Positions 18,916-26,740 of a stretch of DNA of 64,000 nt are shown here, piece by piece. The position numbers and the translations under genes are program-made. Positions within the stretch are counted from its first letter, which is position 1; each line of letters starts with the position of its first letter. The notes under the pieces are model-generated. The model ran no database searches, was not told where the DNA came from, and was given only the letters and a program-made list of their open reading frames with translations. Source of the stretch: Sulfitobacter sp. SK012 (GTDB taxonomy: Bacteria > Pseudomonadota > Alphaproteobacteria > Rhodobacterales > Rhodobacteraceae); assembly GCF_003352085.1 (NCBI RefSeq), contig NZ_CP025804.1, forward strand, positions 1,798,001 to 1,862,000. Direction: 5' to 3'.

Positions 18916-20033
18916 TGGCTGAGAAATTCTCGCTTAACGATCATCTCTTTAATCCGCGGTCGGTCGGGCAGCTGGCGTCTGAATATGCCGCTGGCGTGCC
19001 CGGCTTTGACGTCTCGAAGTTCGAGGCTGATGCACTGGCCGGGTTCGCGGACCGTGGGCTGCTGGAGAGGTTGGATTGGATTGCGACCTGTATTGGTGCG
19101 CAGCTTTCTCCGGAATTTGAAGCCATGGCAGATCAGCTTGAGGCCGCAATGCCTGCGCGCCTTGATCCTGAGTTGCGCGATGATGATTTCGGTCAATTTA
19201 TCCACGCGGTGCCGGGCATTCTGGCGGTTCGGCACGGGTTGGAAGATCACCGCGACCGTGCGCTTGATCTGATCCATGCAGGGACGCAGCGGTTTTCGAT
19301 GGAATTCTACATTCGCCCATTTCTCAACCGGTGGCCGGAAGAAACGCTGGCTCGGTTGGCGCTTTGGGCGCGGGATGATAATTACCACGTGCGCCGCTTG
19401 GTGAGTGAGGGGACACGCCCCAAACTGCCATGGGCCAAGGCGGTCAAACTAGTGCCAGATCAAGCGCTGCCGCTGCTGGATATGCTGCATGCTGACAACA
19501 CCCGCTATGTCACGCGATCAGTAGCCAACCACCTAAATGATTTGTCAAAAACAGTGCCTGAGCAGGTCTTGGAACGATTGGCTGCGTGGGGCAAACAGGA
19601 AGGCCAAAACGCCAAAGAGATGGCTTGGATGACGCGCCATGCGTTGCGCACGCTGATCAAGCAGGGGCAAAGCGGGGCGATGACGGCCCTTGGCTACCGC
19701 CATGACGTGGAAGTTGCGGCGGAACTACAGCTTTCCGCTGAAACGGTTCAAATTGGCGATGTCCTTGCGTTCGATTGTATCCTGACGACCAAATCTGCAG
19801 CCCCGCTGCTGATTGATTACCGGATCGAATTTGCGCGAGCAGAGGGTAAGACCGCGCAGAAGGTGTTCAAGCTCAAGGTAGCCAAAACGCAGGCTGGCGT
19901 GCCTCTGACGGTGAAAAAGACCCACCGGATGAAGGGGGATGCGACCACCTTCCGGCTGTATCCCGGTGCCCACAGGGTGATTGTGCAGGTCAATGGGCGC
20001 GACGTCGCAGAAGCTGGGTTTGTGCTGGCTTGA
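18915..20033 (+). CDS. DNA alkylation repair protein, AlkC-like
   Basis: A 372-residue HEAT-like-repeat DNA glycosylase of the AlkC/AlkD superfamily that removes alkylated bases. Start ATG 18915 overlaps the SDR stop (TAATG). Helical repeats fill about residues 60-260 (for example FLNRWPEETLARLALWARDDNYHVRRLVSEG). The last 110 residues change to a beta-rich region (ETVQIGDVLAFDCIL ... HRVIVQVNGRDVAEAGF) that resembles the C-terminal Ig-like domain of one AlkC subgroup. The reason for coupling with an SDR gene is unknown. Confidence 0.85.
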   Translation: MAEKFSLNDHLFNPRSVGQLASEYAAGVPGFDVSKFEADALAGFADRGLLERLDWIATCIGAQLSPEFEAMADQLEAAMPARLDPELRDDDFGQFIHAVPGILAVRHGLEDHRDRALDLIHAGTQRFSMEFYIRPFLNRWPEETLARLALWARDDNYHVRRLVSEGTRPKLPWAKAVKLVPDQALPLLDMLHADNTRYVTRSVANHLNDLSKTVPEQVLERLAAWGKQEGQNAKEMAWMTRHALRTLIKQGQSGAMTALGYRHDVEVAAELQLSAETVQIGDVLAFDCILTTKSAAPLLIDYRIEFARAEGKTAQKVFKLKVAKTQAGVPLTVKKTHRMKGDATTFRLYPGAHRVIVQVNGRDVAEAGFVLA

Positions 20034-20138
20034 CGTTTGTACGACTATGATCGGTCTAATCAACTTTTCGTAGGGCGCTGGTTGGCGGAGGAATGCGCTG
20101 CTAGGCAAAGCCCAAATGCGCAAAAGGAATTCCCTACC

Positions 20139-21497
20139 ATGTCCTCAATTCTACTGATTGCCTTGTTCGCGGCTGTCGTGGTCGCGTCGCTGCTGGCAGC
20201 CCCGCGCCGCGCTTCGGTTGAAGGGTTTTTTGGTGGCATGGGCGCAGACGGGCGCAGTCCGGGCCTTTGGGTGCTGGTGCTTAGCCAAGTTACCACCTGG
20301 ATTTTTGCGCGCAGTTTGATGAACGCGGCGATCCTTGGCTATTACTACGGCATTGCAGGCACCTTGGCATATGCAGGTTACTATGTGTCTTTCCTGACGG
20401 GTGGATACATTGTGGGCCAGTTGCGCAGCCAAGGCGCGCGGTCAGTGCAAGACTGGCTGGGGGGGCAATTTGGAGCGGTTGGCAACGGCTGCTATAACTT
20501 TGTGATCGCTCTGCGGCTGTTGTCTGAAGTGTTCGCTAATTTGTTAGTGGTGGGCTTGATCTTTAACGCTGTGCTGGCGGGCAGTGGGACCTCTGCGATT
20601 TTGATCGTTGCGGTATTGGGGCTGGCCTATTCTGCGTGGGGCGGATTGTCGGCGGCGCTGCGCACTGATGTGGTGCAGATGCTTGTATTTCTGGTGGTGT
20701 TTGGCATGGCCTTTGTGGCGTTGGTGACAGCACCAGGGTTCGATCTGGGCGCTGTTTTGACCGCACCGGGCGTGGCGGGCTCCTACAATGGTTGGGTATT
20801 GCTGGCCGTCGCAGCATTGCAGGTGTTTTCATATCCAGCACATGATCCGATCATGATGGACCGCGGCTTTGTCGCAGATGAGGCAACCACGCGGACCTCG
20901 TTCTTGCATGCGTTTTGGATTTCGACGCTATGCATCATCGGCTTTGGCTTTTTCGGCATCCAAGCGGCGCTGATTGGCGCGGCCTATGAGGGTGAACTGA
21001 TTGGGACTTGGGCGGCGATGTTTGGCCCATGGGTCTTTGGCGCGCTGATGCTTTCCTTGCTTGTCTCAGCGCTCTCGACGCTCGATTCTGCGCTGTCTTC
21101 TGCTGCGCGGTTGGTGGTTGAAGAAACCCGTTTCATCCCGCGCAACCTCGCATCGGGGCGGGTCGTGATGCTGATCTTTATGCTGGCAGGTACGGCGCTG
21201 ACGTTGTGGGGAAATGCAACGCTGTTTGATGCGGTTGCGGTATCTGGCACGGCGTCGATGTTCCTTACGCCGGTGTTGATTCTGGGGCTGGTAAAGGGGC
21301 GGCAAATTGCGCTTTGGTCCTATTTGGTGGCTTTTGGGGCCGCGATGCTGGGCGCATTCATCTATTTTGCCCGCGGTTGGTCCACAATTGCTGCGATCTT
21401 GCCCGAGGGGCATAAATATGAGCAGCTTTTGGGCATCTGTATTGTTGTCTTGGTTATTGGCTTTGGGGCGGTGCTTGCGGGCGTGCGCCGGGCCTGA
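20139..21497 (+). CDS. Sodium:solute symporter family transporter
   Basis: A 452-residue inner-membrane protein with about 12-13 hydrophobic helices, of the SSS (proline/pantothenate symporter) superfamily. ATG 20139 follows AAAAGGA; the frame upstream to 20037 looks non-coding. Recognisable stretches: PRRASVEGFFGG after the first helix, LGLAYSAWGGLSAALRTDVVQ, and the conserved TM8-region SALSTLDSALSSAARLVVEE. The substrate is not identifiable. It is the first gene of a same-strand run with an ABC ATPase and two Lin0512 genes. Confidence 0.88.
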   Translation: MSSILLIALFAAVVVASLLAAPRRASVEGFFGGMGADGRSPGLWVLVLSQVTTWIFARSLMNAAILGYYYGIAGTLAYAGYYVSFLTGGYIVGQLRSQGARSVQDWLGGQFGAVGNGCYNFVIALRLLSEVFANLLVVGLIFNAVLAGSGTSAILIVAVLGLAYSAWGGLSAALRTDVVQMLVFLVVFGMAFVALVTAPGFDLGAVLTAPGVAGSYNGWVLLAVAALQVFSYPAHDPIMMDRGFVADEATTRTSFLHAFWISTLCIIGFGFFGIQAALIGAAYEGELIGTWAAMFGPWVFGALMLSLLVSALSTLDSALSSAARLVVEETRFIPRNLASGRVVMLIFMLAGTALTLWGNATLFDAVAVSGTASMFLTPVLILGLVKGRQIALWSYLVAFGAAMLGAFIYFARGWSTIAAILPEGHKYEQLLGICIVVLVIGFGAVLAGVRRA

Positions 21498-21504
21498 TAG
21501 CTCA

Positions 21505-21527
21505 TATCCGACTGATTTCATCGGATA
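21505..21527 (+). other. Stem-loop between the SSS and ABC genes
   Basis: TATCCGA, nine-base loop CTGATTTCA, TCGGATA: a perfect 7-bp inverted repeat in the 42-bp gap. No T-run follows, so it is more likely a processing or attenuation element than a full terminator. Confidence 0.4.
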
Positions 21528-21539
21528 CTTAGCCAGACT

Positions 21540-22622
21540 ATGCCAGCGCCTATCCCACGGTTAGAAATACGCGACATTCGGCGCAGCTATAATGGGCGCA
21601 CCGTTGTCGACAATGTAAGCCTTCAGATTATGCCGGGGCAGGTGACCTGCCTGTTGGGTCCGTCAGGGTGCGGAAAATCGACAACTTTGCGGATCATCGC
21701 AGGGGTCGAAATGCAAGACAGCGGGTCGATCTATGTCGATGGGGCGTTGGTCTGTGATACTGAATTCCGCGTCCCGCCGGAGCGCCGAGGCATTGGGCTG
21801 ATGTTCCAGGATTTCGCGCTATTTCCGCATTTGAGTGTGGCGGGTAATGTGGGCTTTGGTCTGAAATCGGGCACCAAGGCAGAACGGCGCGTCCGGATTG
21901 AAGAAATGCTGGAGCGCGTTGATTTGGGGCGGTTTATCGATGGCTACCCTCATCAGCTGTCGGGCGGAGAGCAGCAACGGGTTGCCTTGGCCCGAGCACT
22001 TGCGCCGCGACCGCGCATTATGCTGATGGACGAGCCTTTTTCGGGCCTTGATAATCGCTTGCGGGACGGCATCAGGGACGAAACCCTCGCCATCCTCAAA
22101 GAACAAGACACGGCCGTTTTGCTGGTAACCCACGAACCTGATGAGGCCATGCGCATGGCCGATGAAATTGCATTGATGCGCGGCGGCAAAATCGTGCAGC
22201 AAGGCGCACCTTACAACGTCTATACGCGCCCCATGGACCGCGCGGCAGCGTCGTTCTTTTCCGATGCGAATGTGTTGCGGGCGCTGGTGTCGGGTGCGTT
22301 GGCACAAACACCCTTTGGTCGCTTTTTGGCACCGGGTGTGCCGGACGGCACACATGTTGATATCGTCTTTCGCCCCCAACATGTGCGGATTGATTTCGAC
22401 CGCGGTGGGCAAGGCCCAAAGCCCACGGCAAGTGACGGCACGGCTGCACGCGGCGTGGTTGAGCGGGCAAGGTTTATGGGCAATGAAAGCCTCATCGAAT
22501 TTGTGATGGATCACGATGGATCGACGCTCAAGGCGACGGTGCCGAACGTGTTTTTACCTGCGGAGGGGACGCCGCTTTGGCTGACGATCCGGCGGGATAA
22601 ATGTTTCGTTTTTGGAGCCTAG
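21540..22622 (+). CDS. Orphan ABC transporter ATP-binding protein
   Basis: A 360-residue ATPase of the Fe3+/spermidine/sugar importer class. Walker A GPSGCGKST at 40-48, signature LSGGEQQR at 140-147, Walker B IMLMDEP at 160-166, switch histidine in LLVTHEPDEA. Residues of about 235-355 form a TOBE-like regulatory domain (VDIVFRPQHVRIDF ... LWLTIRRDKCFVFG). No permease or binding-protein gene is in the window, so partners must be elsewhere, or it serves the neighbouring transporter or Lin0512 products in an untypical way. Substrate unknown. Confidence 0.9.
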   Translation: MPAPIPRLEIRDIRRSYNGRTVVDNVSLQIMPGQVTCLLGPSGCGKSTTLRIIAGVEMQDSGSIYVDGALVCDTEFRVPPERRGIGLMFQDFALFPHLSVAGNVGFGLKSGTKAERRVRIEEMLERVDLGRFIDGYPHQLSGGEQQRVALARALAPRPRIMLMDEPFSGLDNRLRDGIRDETLAILKEQDTAVLLVTHEPDEAMRMADEIALMRGGKIVQQGAPYNVYTRPMDRAAASFFSDANVLRALVSGALAQTPFGRFLAPGVPDGTHVDIVFRPQHVRIDFDRGGQGPKPTASDGTAARGVVERARFMGNESLIEFVMDHDGSTLKATVPNVFLPAEGTPLWLTIRRDKCFVFGA

Positions 22623-22643
22623 GGGCTGCAGCAGGAGGGTGCT

Positions 22644-22994
22644 ATGGACAAACTGTTGGTGGAATTTGGAATGGGGACGTCGCTGCGCAAAGGCGACTAT
22701 ACCCAAGCGGCCAAGCGCGCCGTAACGGATGCGTTGTGGCATAACTCGATCAATTTGGCTGAGCTGTTTGGCTTTGATAAGACGGACATGCAGATCACGC
22801 TGGACGTTGGCGTACAGCAACCAGATGCCGTTGATCCAGAGGTGCTGCGCGCGGTATTCCCGTACGGTCAGGTAACAGTGAATGTCATGCGCGGCGGGCT
22901 GGATGTGCCCCGCCCTGAGGGAACAGGAAATCCGACGATCATGGCCAATGCCGCCCTGTCGGTGAGTTTTGATATGGAGCGGGCTGATGACTGA
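22644..22994 (+). CDS. Lin0512 family protein, degenerate copy
   Basis: A 116-residue cytoplasmic protein of the TIGR02058/Lin0512 family, function unknown. It aligns along its length with the next gene product. The family's conserved GxGxDxHG motif is here GMGTSLRK (residues 9-16): the glycines at positions 1 and 3 remain but Asp, His and the last Gly are replaced. AGGAGG lies just before the ATG. It overlaps the second copy by 8 bp, so the two are made together and may form a mixed complex (inference). Confidence 0.87.
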   Translation: MDKLLVEFGMGTSLRKGDYTQAAKRAVTDALWHNSINLAELFGFDKTDMQITLDVGVQQPDAVDPEVLRAVFPYGQVTVNVMRGGLDVPRPEGTGNPTIMANAALSVSFDMERADD

Positions 22995-23355
22995 ACCCCA
23001 GACCGAACAACGTGTGATCATTGAGATGGGCATGGGCAATGACCTGCACGGTATGGATTACACCAAGGCCTGTGTCCGAGCGATTGAAGACGCGTTCCGC
23101 CATTCGTCCTTGCCCTTGTTTGGGGCACTGAAGCTTAGCCATGAAGCGATGCGTGTGCAGGTGACTGTCGCGGTGCAGGAGCCTGAAAAGGTAGATGTCG
23201 ACGCCTTAACTGCCACGTTGCCGCGCGGAAAAGCCGAAGTGCGCGCCGTGTTTGGGGGGCTCAATGTACCTTCAGGCGATGAAACCATCGTTGTCGCGCA
23301 GGCGAGTGTTGAGGCGTTCTTGCCGCCGCAAACCGGCTGGCGCATCAAGGGCTAG
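22987..23355 (+). CDS. Lin0512 family protein, intact-motif copy
   Basis: A 122-residue protein of unknown function, paralogue of the preceding gene. It keeps the family's GxGxDxHG motif as GMGNDLHG (residues 15-22), followed by MDYTKACVRAIEDAF, a helix shared with its partner (DYTQAAKRAVTDAL). Start ATG 22987 lies inside the end of the first copy; the TTG/ATG starts further up are less likely. The gene overlaps the convergent WYL regulator at its 3' end by 4 bp. Confidence 0.88.
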   Translation: MTEPQTEQRVIIEMGMGNDLHGMDYTKACVRAIEDAFRHSSLPLFGALKLSHEAMRVQVTVAVQEPEKVDVDALTATLPRGKAEVRAVFGGLNVPSGDETIVVAQASVEAFLPPQTGWRIKG

Positions 23356-24029
23356 CGATCAGACAGCTGTTTGCCCGGCTCGTCTGTAAAAAGGGCGGGC
23401 AGGGCTTCTGCTGTTTCAATCAAATCAAGTCTGAAATCTCGAAAATCATGGCGCAGTTCGCACCACGCGACGAGCGTCCAGATGCGACCCAGATAGCCAA
23501 GGCGCAAGGGCCGTATCGTGCGCGAGGTCACATGCGCGTCTATGCCAGTATAGGTCAGGCGCAGCTTTTGGCGCGCAGTAATCGCAGCGCGCAAAGTCGG
23601 CATATGGCCCAACCCGCGTGCGGTATCCGCAAAGGGATAGGTAGCGAATTTCCAAATGTCTTGCGGCGCAATGGCTTGGGTGGGCAGGCCAGCATCGACC
23701 TTTGCTGCCAGCGACAAGCTGGCGGCGCGCAGCTCGTTCCCGCCCAGCTCCGCTGTAAGGGCAAGGCCGAGCTGCAGCACTTCAAGCTCAGCAGGGGTCA
23801 ATGTCATGGGGGGCAAAGGCGTTGCATCTGACAGCCTATAGCCAGCACCGCGGGTGCCGATCACCGGAATGCCCGACGCCACCAGCGTATCCATATCCCG
23901 ATAAAGCGTTCGATCTGAGACACCCAAGGTGCGCGCCAGATCAGCAGCCCTGTGCAGCGCGCCGTCTTGGAGTGTTTGCAGCAAGAGCGACAATCGATCG
24001 CTGCGTTTTGTGTTGGAGATGTCCGACAT
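23352..24029 (-). CDS. YafY-type transcriptional regulator (HTH plus WYL domain)
   Basis: A 225-residue DNA-binding protein. The N-terminus has a DeoR-like winged helix (RLSLLLQTLQDGALHRAADLARTLGVSDRTLYRDMDTL) and a typical wing GTRGAGYRL; the C-terminal half (about residues 115-215) fits a WYL ligand-sensing domain (LRLTYTGIDA ... RTIRPLRLGYLGRIWTLVAWCELRHDFRDFRLDLI). An inverted repeat overlaps its own ribosome site, suggesting self-repression. Its targets could include the divergent tat operon or the convergent Lin0512 genes, but neither is shown. Confidence 0.9.
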   Translation of the reverse strand: MSDISNTKRSDRLSLLLQTLQDGALHRAADLARTLGVSDRTLYRDMDTLVASGIPVIGTRGAGYRLSDATPLPPMTLTPAELEVLQLGLALTAELGGNELRAASLSLAAKVDAGLPTQAIAPQDIWKFATYPFADTARGLGHMPTLRAAITARQKLRLTYTGIDAHVTSRTIRPLRLGYLGRIWTLVAWCELRHDFRDFRLDLIETAEALPALFTDEPGKQLSDR

Positions 24030-24033
24030 GCTC

Positions 24034-24051
24034 CTGACACTATCATGTCAG
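24034..24051. promoter_or_regulatory. Probable operator of the WYL regulator
   Basis: Perfect inverted repeat CTGACA-CTATCA-TGTCAG, 5-22 bp upstream of the regulator's start codon and abutting its AGGAG ribosome site. A bound repressor here would block the gene's own expression. Regulators of this type commonly bind such CTGACA/TGTCAG dyads; the assignment is inference from position and symmetry. Confidence 0.55.
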
Positions 24052-24202
24052 TTGGTATCAGCAAGGTGAAAATTCACGAACTTGCGATGCTACTATGTGC
24101 AGGTGCAGCCGCTTTGACGCTTTTGCCGAACGTCAAATCGGCCTAGAATCACTGGGATTAGACCGCCCTTGGGGGCGGCGTGCATTTGTTGGGAGACATG
24201 AC

Positions 24203-24442
24203 ATGCTGAACAATATTGGTCTGCCGGGCCTGCTGCTAATTGCAGTTGTGGTGCTGGTTCTGTTTGGACGCGGCAAAATTTCATCGCTGATGGGTGAAGT
24301 CGGAAAAGGTATCACCAGCTTTAAAAAGGGCATCAACGAGGGCGAAGAAGAGATCAAAAACGCCACCGATGTTGACGAGGCCGAGTTGGCTGATCAGGCC
24401 GATGCCGGCGCTGACGTCAAAAACACCAAGGATCGGGTGTAA
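24203..24442 (+). CDS. tatA: Sec-independent translocase subunit TatA
   Basis: Pore-forming component of the twin-arginine export system. Start ATG 24203 gives a 79-residue protein with the standard short N-terminus, one transmembrane helix ([11 protein letters not shown]), the FG hinge (F21-G22) and an amphipathic helix [20 protein letters not shown], then an acidic tail. The longer upstream frame has no TatA features. tatB follows after 6 bp and tatC overlaps tatB. Confidence 0.96.
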   Translation: MLNNIGLPGLLLIAVVVLVLFGRGKISSLMGEVGKGITSFKKGINEGEEEIKNATDVDEAELADQADAGADVKNTKDRV

Positions 24443-24448
24443 CCTACT

Positions 24449-25033
24449 ATGTTTGGAATGGGCTGGTCTGAGCTGTTGATCGTGGGCATCGTCGCGTTGA
24501 TCGTGGTGGGCCCAAAAGACTTGCCCATAATGTTCCGGCAAGTCGGCCAATTCATGGGTAAGGCCAAGGGGATGGCGAGCGAGTTCACATCCGCGATGAA
24601 TAGCGCTGCGGATGATAGCGGCGTGCGCGACATCTCTCGCAACCTCAACACCTCGATTAAAGCGGCGTCAAACCCATTGGGCAGTGCCTTGGACGGTGTT
24701 AAATCAGCGGCGAGTTCGCTGACCGATATTGATCCAGACAGCGAGACGGGCAAGTTGGCTGCGAAACGGGCCGATGAGGTCAAAAAAATCCAAGCCAGTA
24801 CCGCACGCGCCGCTGCAGATCGCAAAGCGCGTGAAGCAACCGACGCGTTGGCCCGTGCGGATGAGATGGAAGCGACCCTGACGCCTGATGCGGCGCCTGC
24901 CAAACCAGCTGCGAAAAAGGCACCAGCCAAAAAGCCAGCTGCAAAGAAGGCACCGGTTAGGAAAGCCGCGCCTAAGAAGGTGGCTGCGAAAAAACCGGCT
25001 GCTCAGAAGACTGCAAAGAAGAGTGATACATGA
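24449..25033 (+). CDS. tatB: Sec-independent translocase subunit TatB
   Basis: Substrate-receptor component of the Tat complex. N-terminus [26 protein letters not shown] is typical (glutamate before the helix, GP hinge), followed by a long amphipathic helix. At 194 residues it is longer than many TatB proteins because of a C-terminal tail of repeated [14 protein letters not shown] units (about residues 148-194), lysine/alanine-rich like a histone H1 tail; such tails are common in alphaproteobacterial TatB. It overlaps tatC by 4 bp. Confidence 0.95.
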   Translation: MFGMGWSELLIVGIVALIVVGPKDLPIMFRQVGQFMGKAKGMASEFTSAMNSAADDSGVRDISRNLNTSIKAASNPLGSALDGVKSAASSLTDIDPDSETGKLAAKRADEVKKIQASTARAAADRKAREATDALARADEMEATLTPDAAPAKPAAKKAPAKKPAAKKAPVRKAAPKKVAAKKPAAQKTAKKSDT

Positions 25034-25902
25034 GCGCTAGCGAAGATATCGACGACAGCGCCGCCCCGCTGATTGAGCATCTGGCAGAGCTGCGCACGCG
25101 GCTGATCCGTGCTGTTCTTGCATTCCTCGTTGGGATGATCATCTGCTTTAGCTTTGGCAGTATGCTCCTCGATTTTCTATTGGTGCCGATTGAACAAACT
25201 ATGCGCAACCTGGGCAATCCAAACCCAGTGATGCAGTACACGGCACCGCAAGAGTACTTCTTTACCTTGATCCGCATCTCGATGGTCGGGGGGCTGGGGC
25301 TGTCTTTCCCAGTGATCGCAACCCAGCTGTGGCGCTTCGTTGCGCCAGGCCTTTACAAGAATGAAAAGAACGCGTTTTTGCCGTTCCTGATCGCTTCACC
25401 AGTGCTCTTTTTGGTGGGTGCTGCGTTCGCCCACTACATTGTTGTGCCGCTGGCGATGCAATTCTTCTTGGGTTTTTCAGACGCCGCGTCCGTGCTGTCC
25501 GCATTGGTAGCCGAAGGCGACGCGCGCAAGTCAGGGATTGATATTGTTTTCCAAGGTAAAGTGAACGAAAGCCTTGATATCACACTGAAAATGATCGTGG
25601 CCTTTGGCCTGTGTTTCCAACTTCCTGTGCTTTTGACTTTGATGGGCAAGGCTGGGTTGGTGACGGCCGAAGGGCTGGGGAATGTGCGCAAATACGCCGT
25701 TATTGGCATTTTGTTGCTGGCAGCATTGGTGACACCACCCGATGTGGTGACGCAGCTTATCCTCTTTGTGGTTGTCTACGGTCTATACGAGATCTCGATC
25801 TTCTTGGTGAGCCGTGTAGACGCCAAACGTGAAGCAAAATTGCGTGCAGATGGGTATTACGACGACGTTGAAGAAACGCCGGAAGATACCGAAGAAAAAT
25901 GA
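25030..25902 (+). CDS. tatC: Sec-independent translocase subunit TatC
   Basis: Core membrane subunit of the Tat translocon that recognises twin-arginine signals. It has 290 residues and six expected helices, with the conserved N-terminal [22 protein letters not shown]-region equivalent ([12 protein letters not shown]), and [22 protein letters not shown] hydrophilic insert near residues 155-175 ([18 protein letters not shown]) enlarges a periplasmic loop, as in related species. It overlaps the DUF815 gene by 4 bp. Confidence 0.97.
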   Translation: MSASEDIDDSAAPLIEHLAELRTRLIRAVLAFLVGMIICFSFGSMLLDFLLVPIEQTMRNLGNPNPVMQYTAPQEYFFTLIRISMVGGLGLSFPVIATQLWRFVAPGLYKNEKNAFLPFLIASPVLFLVGAAFAHYIVVPLAMQFFLGFSDAASVLSALVAEGDARKSGIDIVFQGKVNESLDITLKMIVAFGLCFQLPVLLTLMGKAGLVTAEGLGNVRKYAVIGILLLAALVTPPDVVTQLILFVVVYGLYEISIFLVSRVDAKREAKLRADGYYDDVEETPEDTEEK

Positions 25903-26738
25903 CCGACGAACCGCTAGACCGCATTGCGCGCGCGTTGGAGCGCATGGCCCCAGAACCGCTGGCTGCCCCCGACTTTAGCGGGGCAGCGGCGTTTGTCTGG
26001 CATACCGCGCCAGAACGGTTGGAACCTGTGGCACAGGTATCGCGCGTGGATCTAGACCTGCTTATTGGTGTGGACCGGGCGCGTGATACGCTGCTGCAAA
26101 ATACAGCGCAATTTGTGGCGGGGTTGCCTGCTAACAATGCTCTTTTGTGGGGCGCGCGAGGTATGGGAAAATCCAGCCTTGTCAAAGCCGTGCACGGCGC
26201 TGTTCAAGCGACACATGAAAATTTGAAGATGGTTGAGTTGCAGCGTGAAGACTTGCCCTCAGTGGGGCGCTTATTAGGCCTTTTACGGGACGTGCCGCAA
26301 CGGTTTATTCTCTTTTGTGACGATCTCAGCTTTGGCCATGACGACGCGCATTACAAATCGCTTAAGGCGGTTTTGGATGGTGGGATCGAAGGGCGGCCTG
26401 AAAATGTGGTGCTCTATGCCACATCCAATCGCCGCCACCTGATGCCGCGCGACATGATCGAAAATGAACGTGGATCGGCCATCAACCCAGCGGAAGCGGT
26501 CGAGGAAAAAGTGTCACTGTCGGATCGGTTTGGGCTGTGGCTTGGCTTTCATGCCTGCGATCAAGACCAATATCTGGCGATGATCCGGGGCTATTGCGAC
26601 GCGCATGGTGTCTCGATCGATGACGCAACCCTGCACGCTGAAGCTATCGAGTGGCAAGCCACGCGCGGTGCCCGGTCAGGCCGCGTCGCGTGGCAGTATT
26701 TTACCGATCTTGCAGGCCGCAAAGGCGTGACGATCTAG
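25899..26738 (+). CDS. DUF815 ATP-binding protein
   Basis: A 279-residue AAA-type ATPase of the DUF815 family; the cellular role is not known. Walker A is GARGMGKSSLVKAVHG (about residues 85-100), Walker B-like FILFCDDLSFG, and a sensor-like VVLYATSNRRHLMP follows. Its start overlaps the tatC stop by 4 bp (ATGA), so it is translated with the Tat genes. It converges with the nlpD-like gene with only 2 bp between the stops. Confidence 0.9.
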   Translation: MTDEPLDRIARALERMAPEPLAAPDFSGAAAFVWHTAPERLEPVAQVSRVDLDLLIGVDRARDTLLQNTAQFVAGLPANNALLWGARGMGKSSLVKAVHGAVQATHENLKMVELQREDLPSVGRLLGLLRDVPQRFILFCDDLSFGHDDAHYKSLKAVLDGGIEGRPENVVLYATSNRRHLMPRDMIENERGSAINPAEAVEEKVSLSDRFGLWLGFHACDQDQYLAMIRGYCDAHGVSIDDATLHAEAIEWQATRGARSGRVAWQYFTDLAGRKGVTI

Positions 26739-26740
26739 TT

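Noticed and set aside
24890..25020. Apparent short DNA repeat in tatB
   Set aside because: It is coding for Lys/Ala-rich tail units of TatB, a usual low-complexity feature, and not a CRISPR or tandem-repeat locus.
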